Position numbers and translations under genes: made by a program. From Anaerohalosphaeraceae bacterium (GTDB lineage: Bacteria > Planctomycetota > Phycisphaerae > Sedimentisphaerales > Anaerohalosphaeraceae): a stretch of DNA of 64,000 nucleotides. Numbering within the stretch: position 1 is the stretch's first letter; each line of letters starts with the position of its first letter. The notes under the pieces were generated by a model. The model saw only the letters and a program-made list of their open reading frames with translations. It did not search any database and was not told the DNA's origin. Where the stretch lies: NCBI GenBank assembly GCA_035378985.1, contig DAOSUR010000004.1:118306-182305 (forward strand), written 5' to 3'. Positions 59,957 through 64,000 of this stretch are shown here, one piece after another.

Positions 59957-62038
59957 TTAACTTTGCGGAGCGATGCTTGTATCAAGCAGCCATTTGGAAG
60001 CCAAAAGTGCCAGGTCATCCAAATCGATGCGGCAGTCGCCGTTAAGGTCATGCTGAAGCGGTGCCGGGCAGACTGATGTACGGGTGATGTCGGCATACTT
60101 TTGGGCGATTTCTGCGGCATCGAGGGCGTAGTTGTAAATCTCGACTTCATCGAGGATGCCCGCTGTGACGGAAAAGCCCTCAATAATCAGCCCGCCGACG
60201 GTGTCTCCGCGAACCCGTCCGGCCAGAGAAACAGGCGAGCCGGTCGGATTGATTCGTCCGGATACGGCATCAAATTCCTGAATGATAGAGCCGTCATCGG
60301 CGCTGTGAACGCGGCTGAGAACCCCGTCAATGTAGACTTTCTTTACGGCACCGTCGAATGTGCCGACAACATAGTGCCACTGCCCGTCATAGACGGTTCG
60401 GTTGGTGGGGGTCCCTTCATCATTGCCGGTTCCGCGGGTGGTCAGGCAGACCCGGTCGAGCGTAAATCCGCTGTGCCGCAGCTGCCAGCCCTCGCCGAAT
60501 TCGCCATTTCGGGCAACCATCGGTCCCCAGGTGGCGGCGGAAGATGCCTTAATCCAGCAGGCAACCGTCAGAGAATGATTGCAGATGTCAAAATAGGAGA
60601 CCTCTTCCGGATTGGTATAGAGGAGGTCCTGTGCATCGGCATCGGCATCAAACTCCATCGCATTTCCGACGATTCCCGTTGTGAAAGCAGGGTCGCCGTA
60701 CAAAATAGAGACCGGGCTGCCGGGAACAATGCTGTTGGGGTTTCCGCCTTCAAACGGCCAGTAGGCGATGCGGCGTCGGATTCCCAGAAGAGCTTCTTCG
60801 GAAGCGACCGGAATATTCGATTCATTGTTGACGATGCAGTAATAGCGGCCCTCGTCGGACAGCTGGGTGTTTGCGATGGACAAAACAGCGGTTTGCGTGC
60901 CGGAGTATTTGCCGCCTTCTGTGAGGGCGATGTCCGGGCCGCCTTCGACGGCCTTATACCACTGATAGGTCTCCGGTGAAGGAGAGAAGGCCGTTACGGT
61001 AAAGACGGCGGTTCCGCCGGCAGGGACGACCTGATAAGCAGGCTGACCGGTGATTTTCGGAGAGCTCAGTTCGGTTGAAAAGACCCAAACGTTACCCGCA
61101 AAGATTTCATCGGTGTCCAGCACGGTATCGACGCGCCACCAGTAAGTTGTGTCTTTTTGAGCGGAATTGAATGGGAAGGAGGCGCGAAGCGTTTGGCTGT
61201 CCCAGGAGGTGACGGTGCCTTGATAGACCATGTTCGGGTCGGAGTCGGTGTCGATATAAACCTTAAATCCAACCAGATTAGGATCGGCCATTCCGTTCGG
61301 GTCCGTCGGAATATTCCAGGAAAGAACCAGACCGCTGACAGGGACTTCCTGTGCGTTGTGAGAGGGGTCAGGATTGTAGGCCACACGAAGGGCGCCGGGG
61401 CGGATGATGATGCCGTCTCCGAAGGTCGGTCGGTATCCTGTGACACCGGCGGGCCAGGAGGCGTCCACGGTATCATAGATGCCTTCGCGGGTCATCCAGG
61501 CCCAAATCCGGACGTTCGGCGAGCCGCCGATGGCTGACAGCGGTATAATCAGTTCATCATCGGGATTGGAAGGGGCCCAGCCGTAATAGGTGCCGGAATT
61601 CGTCCATCCTCTCCAGTTCCATCCGCTGCCGGTCCAGTTGCAGGTTTCATACCAGCCTGAACCGCCGGCATAACAGTAAATAAAGTCCGGACGCATCGAA
61701 CCGGAGAAATACAGGATGCCGTATCCATCCTGTGTACCGCCGCTGTTGGGCTGGCCGTCAATGTCAATGGCTACAAAGAAGGAGTCATTTGTATTTGCCG
61801 TATCGCCCAAATAGCGGCCTGTGGTTTTTCGATCCACCGCCAGATACAGATTAACAGTATCCCAGGTTGCCAGAAGGGTGTATTGGCCTGTTCCGATACT
61901 TAGCTGACTGCCCAGAAAAACCACGTCCGGGCCTGTCCATTCCGTTAAGATTCCGTCGAGGGAGGGCGTTAGGGCCTTGAGGGGAACGGCAGGAAAGAAG
62001 ATGCTTACCAGTAAGAGGATTGCATTGACTTTTTTCAT
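59957..62038 (-). CDS. CBM9/Fn3/Ig/LamG multidomain secreted protein with dockerin-like tail
   Basis: 693 residues. Signal peptide (about 1-22), CBM9-like domain (about 24-215), Fn3-like domain (about 225-330, NPDPSHNAQEVPVSGLVLSW and YWWRVDTVLDTDE), Ig-like domain (about 331-420, GGTAVFTVTAFSPSPETYQWYK), LamG/concanavalin-like domain (about 425-640, IAYWPFEGGN and GQWHYVVGTFDG), and a dockerin-like EF-hand tail DLNGDCRIDLDDLALLASKW. No catalytic domain, so it probably binds or organises enzymes on the substrate. It precedes its PEP-CTERM counterpart. Confidence 0.88.
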   Translation of the reverse strand: MKKVNAILLLVSIFFPAVPLKALTPSLDGILTEWTGPDVVFLGSQLSIGTGQYTLLATWDTVNLYLAVDRKTTGRYLGDTANTNDSFFVAIDIDGQPNSGGTQDGYGILYFSGSMRPDFIYCYAGGSGWYETCNWTGSGWNWRGWTNSGTYYGWAPSNPDDELIIPLSAIGGSPNVRIWAWMTREGIYDTVDASWPAGVTGYRPTFGDGIIIRPGALRVAYNPDPSHNAQEVPVSGLVLSWNIPTDPNGMADPNLVGFKVYIDTDSDPNMVYQGTVTSWDSQTLRASFPFNSAQKDTTYWWRVDTVLDTDEIFAGNVWVFSTELSSPKITGQPAYQVVPAGGTAVFTVTAFSPSPETYQWYKAVEGGPDIALTEGGKYSGTQTAVLSIANTQLSDEGRYYCIVNNESNIPVASEEALLGIRRRIAYWPFEGGNPNSIVPGSPVSILYGDPAFTTGIVGNAMEFDADADAQDLLYTNPEEVSYFDICNHSLTVACWIKASSAATWGPMVARNGEFGEGWQLRHSGFTLDRVCLTTRGTGNDEGTPTNRTVYDGQWHYVVGTFDGAVKKVYIDGVLSRVHSADDGSIIQEFDAVSGRINPTGSPVSLAGRVRGDTVGGLIIEGFSVTAGILDEVEIYNYALDAAEIAQKYADITRTSVCPAPLQHDLNGDCRIDLDDLALLASKWLLDTSIAPQS
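61400..61985. repeat. CBM9-like module duplicated in the next gene
   Basis: The DNA encoding residues about 20-215 here and the corresponding part of the gene at 59159-59863 (about 59230-59805) are similar, both on the minus strand, encoding shared stretches such as RPDFIYCYAGG and AWMTREGIYDTVDASWPAG. A tandem gene duplication is the simplest reading. Confidence 0.75.
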
Positions 62039-62089
62039 AGATTCACCCTTTCCTTAATGGTTTCTGATTATATCTTTTTTATGAATCGG

Positions 62090-63934
62090 CTACCATCCTG
62101 TATTTCCGGGTCCGCGTGTAATCTGAAAGTTCGGATTGTTCTGAAGCAGCCCTCCGGCGGCTGCATTTTGGACGGTGACGTATTCGAAATATCCGCTGCC
62201 CGCGGCGGAGATTTCAAGACCATAGGTACCGGCTGTTTCGATATGGGCGGTTTCAAAGCGGGTTTGGGTAATTTGTCTGGCGGCAGAGGAACCGCTCAGA
62301 AGGACGCCCTGATACGTGCTGTCGAGGATCTGGTTGGATGCGGCCAGGACTGGAGCGGTGATGTCTCCGTCGCAGGCAAACAGCCAAACAGCTCCAACGT
62401 TAATATTGTAATCGATGCTGCGGCTGCCGGTGCGTTCGAGTCGATTGTTTTGAATGAGGGTTGTTCCGGCGAAGGGATAGGAGGAGAAGCGGTTGGCAAT
62501 CTGGATGCCGGCCCCGTTGATGACGGTGTCGCGAATCCAGTTGCCGACGGCGGCGTTGGCCGTGCCGCCGTAAAGGCCGATGCCGTTGGCCAGCAGGGGC
62601 AGCTGAATGGTGTTGTTTCGGAACAGATTATTCTGATTGGGACCGGGTCCCCATTGCGTATAAGACCACATAGCCAGACCGTCATCGCCCGTATTCCGGA
62701 CAGAACAGTGTTCCACGACAGTGTTGGTGACTCCGAAGGCCAGGTTCAGGCCGTCGGCGAATGTGTTTCGGATGCGGCAGCCGGTAATAGTCAGTCCGTC
62801 GCTGGGACCGCTGATCCAGATGCCGGCTTCGGTGTGTTCTATCCAAACCCGTTCGATGCGTGAGCCCGGGCCGAATCGTCCTTCGATGCCGGTGCGCTGG
62901 CCGGAGGTTCGATAGGTGCTGAGGCCGTCAATTTTGAAATCGGACAGGATAATGGTGCCGCCTCGGCCGTAAAGCCGGCAGTTCAATCCTTCGAGAACAG
63001 TATGCCATATTCCTGCGCCTCGAAGAGTGACGTTTTCGAGGTTGACGCGGTCGGTAATGCGGAACCGGCCGGGGGGAATCCAAAGTCCTTTGCCTTGAGA
63101 TTGTGCTTCAGTTACAGCATTTCGAAGGGCATCGGTATCGTCGAGGGTGTCATCCGGCGCTGCCCCGAAATCGGTCAGACAAAGGAAACCCTCCGGTTTC
63201 GGCAGCGGTTCATCCGCCCGTTCAAAATCCGCCAAATCAATCAAGTAGTAGGAAGCCGTATTGCCGGTGTCTTTCTGAAGACGTATACGGGTCCCGGCAG
63301 AAAGAGTATTTTCAAAGAGGACGGCGGTTTCATCGAAGAAATGGTGCGGGCTTCCGTCTGCCGGATTGTTGGTGTAGGGATAAGCCCCATACACCCAGCT
63401 GTAAGCGGATGTCAGGGGCAAATCTCTGTGATGAATATCGTTCAGATAAAGACTGAGCGTGTGCTGTGCGCCGGCCCCGTCGGCAGAGTCCGGGATGCAG
63501 AAGCGAATGACCATAGCATCGGCAGGTTCCGCAAGGGTGAACTCCACAAAATGGCCTGTATTCGTGAGTTTGACGGCTTTGCGTCCGGAGGCCTCTGCGG
63601 CCTGCGTCAGGTATGTACGGTTGGGGCCGATGATCGAGGCATTGGTTTGGGCCTTTTCCGCTTCGTATTCAAGATAGGGCAGATAAGCCCCAACGTTCGG
63701 AACGGAGGAGAGCCATTGCGGAGTCATTAATTCCAGATGGGATTTCTGCTGTGTTTGAAGCCATTCGGCGGCCAGCAGAGCGAAATCCTCCAGGTTCACC
63801 GCACAGTCCTGATTGAAATCATAGTCAAGCGGAGTCAGGCACCTGTAAGTGCGGGAGGGGACTGCTAATGCGAAAGCCGTCAGCCCAATCCACGCAAACA
63901 AGACTATTCGATGCCGTCTTTTCATCCACCTCAT
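62090..63934 (-). CDS. GH87-like alpha-1,3-glucanase with N-terminal dockerin-like module
   Basis: 614 residues. Signal peptide (about 1-24), then, unusually, a dockerin-like EF-hand segment at the N-terminus (DFNQDCAVNLEDFALLAAEW, about 39-59). A CBM6/35-like beta-sandwich (about 88-238) and a right-handed beta-helix (about 250-600) follow. The helix has the GH87 opening GKGLWIPPGRF and TLRGAG, and D394 (FADGLNL) with D417 and D418 (NTGDDGLAMW). The 23-residue spacing matches the catalytic aspartates known in GH87 enzymes (for example 1045, 1068, 1069 in a Paenibacillus enzyme). An inverting endo-alpha-1,3-glucanase is therefore likely. Start could be the ATG nine bases further in. Confidence 0.85.
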   Translation of the reverse strand: MRWMKRRHRIVLFAWIGLTAFALAVPSRTYRCLTPLDYDFNQDCAVNLEDFALLAAEWLQTQQKSHLELMTPQWLSSVPNVGAYLPYLEYEAEKAQTNASIIGPNRTYLTQAAEASGRKAVKLTNTGHFVEFTLAEPADAMVIRFCIPDSADGAGAQHTLSLYLNDIHHRDLPLTSAYSWVYGAYPYTNNPADGSPHHFFDETAVLFENTLSAGTRIRLQKDTGNTASYYLIDLADFERADEPLPKPEGFLCLTDFGAAPDDTLDDTDALRNAVTEAQSQGKGLWIPPGRFRITDRVNLENVTLRGAGIWHTVLEGLNCRLYGRGGTIILSDFKIDGLSTYRTSGQRTGIEGRFGPGSRIERVWIEHTEAGIWISGPSDGLTITGCRIRNTFADGLNLAFGVTNTVVEHCSVRNTGDDGLAMWSYTQWGPGPNQNNLFRNNTIQLPLLANGIGLYGGTANAAVGNWIRDTVINGAGIQIANRFSSYPFAGTTLIQNNRLERTGSRSIDYNINVGAVWLFACDGDITAPVLAASNQILDSTYQGVLLSGSSAARQITQTRFETAHIETAGTYGLEISAAGSGYFEYVTVQNAAAGGLLQNNPNFQITRGPGNTGW

Positions 63935-63957
63935 CCATCCGTTTATTTTTCTGTCTG

Positions 63958-64000
63958 TTATCGGGGCAGGTATCCGCGGACCATATAATGGAGGTCTTCG
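63958..64000 (-). CDS. C-terminal fragment of upstream gene, probably H-X9-DG prepilin-like
   Basis: Only the last 13 codons are in the window, encoding EDLHYMVRGYLPR then TAA, 23 bases before the GH87-like gene. The ending resembles the tail of the prepilin-like gene at 4552-5421 (SEDYLWFKRSYIPGK). That would make a third case of such a gene directly ahead of a hydrolase. The rest lies outside the window, so this is tentative. Confidence 0.45.
   Translation of the reverse strand, partial: EDLHYMVRGYLPR

Overview
The window reads as chromosomal DNA of a planctomycete, most likely class Phycisphaerae (Sedimentisphaerales-like). This is inferred from the combination of H-X9-DG prepilin-like proteins, PEP-CTERM tails, dockerin-like EF-hand tails, an ECF sigma/FecR pair and large secreted glycoside hydrolases, alongside ordinary bacterial housekeeping genes. 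An LpxR-like protein, a secretin and Tat genes fit a two-membrane cell. I see no rRNA, CRISPR array, insertion sequence, phage gene or replication origin.

Layout. 1-6.9 kb (minus strand): a PAS histidine kinase cut by the window edge, an H-X9-DG prepilin-like gene followed by a secreted GH2 beta-galactosidase, tRNA-Ala(GGC) and a CCA-adding enzyme. 7.1-15.5 kb (plus): guaB-guaA, an LpxR-like deacylase, then thrS-infC-rpmI-rplT-pheS, in which infC appears to start at AUC. 15.5-25.9 kb: a small histidine kinase facing away from a compact type II secretion/type IV pilus operon (E, F, major pilin, terminator, minor pseudopilins, PilM-PilN fusion, PilO, secretin). One pseudopilin carries a class I glutamine amidotransferase-like domain. 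26.2-28.2 kb: panB and a glycosyltransferase.

28.1-42.7 kb (minus): locus A, about 14.5 kb in one orientation. In transcription order: ECF sigma factor, FecR-type transmembrane protein fused to carbohydrate-binding modules, DNRLRE-PKD-dockerin protein, DNRLRE-PEP-CTERM protein, H-X9-DG prepilin-like protein, a GH2 with an altered acid/base motif, a PL11 rhamnogalacturonan lyase with dockerin-like tail, and another GH2. It looks like an inducible pectin (rhamnogalacturonan I) utilisation locus without SusC/SusD. 42.9-53.5 kb: greA, ahcY, archease-rtcB, tatC and tatA, two lipoproteins, a DUF362 protein, a beta-CASP nuclease and a PfkB kinase.

53.7-64 kb: a plus-strand pseudopilin, then locus B on the minus strand. 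In transcription order: the end of a probable H-X9-DG gene, a GH87-like alpha-1,3-glucanase, a CBM9/Ig/LamG/dockerin protein, a CBM9-PEP-CTERM protein, a secreted GH13 with CBM48 and dockerin-like tail, and a GH31. This suggests alpha-glucan degradation.

The strongest system-level signal is that loci A and B share an architecture. Each has a prepilin-like gene ahead of hydrolases. Each has an adjacent pair of proteins with the same binding domain, one ending in a dockerin-like repeat and the other in PEP-CTERM. In each, both members of the pair are followed by a GC-rich hairpin without a U-tract. I propose this as a planctomycete surface polysaccharide-processing apparatus. It is an inference from gene content and order, not a demonstrated system.
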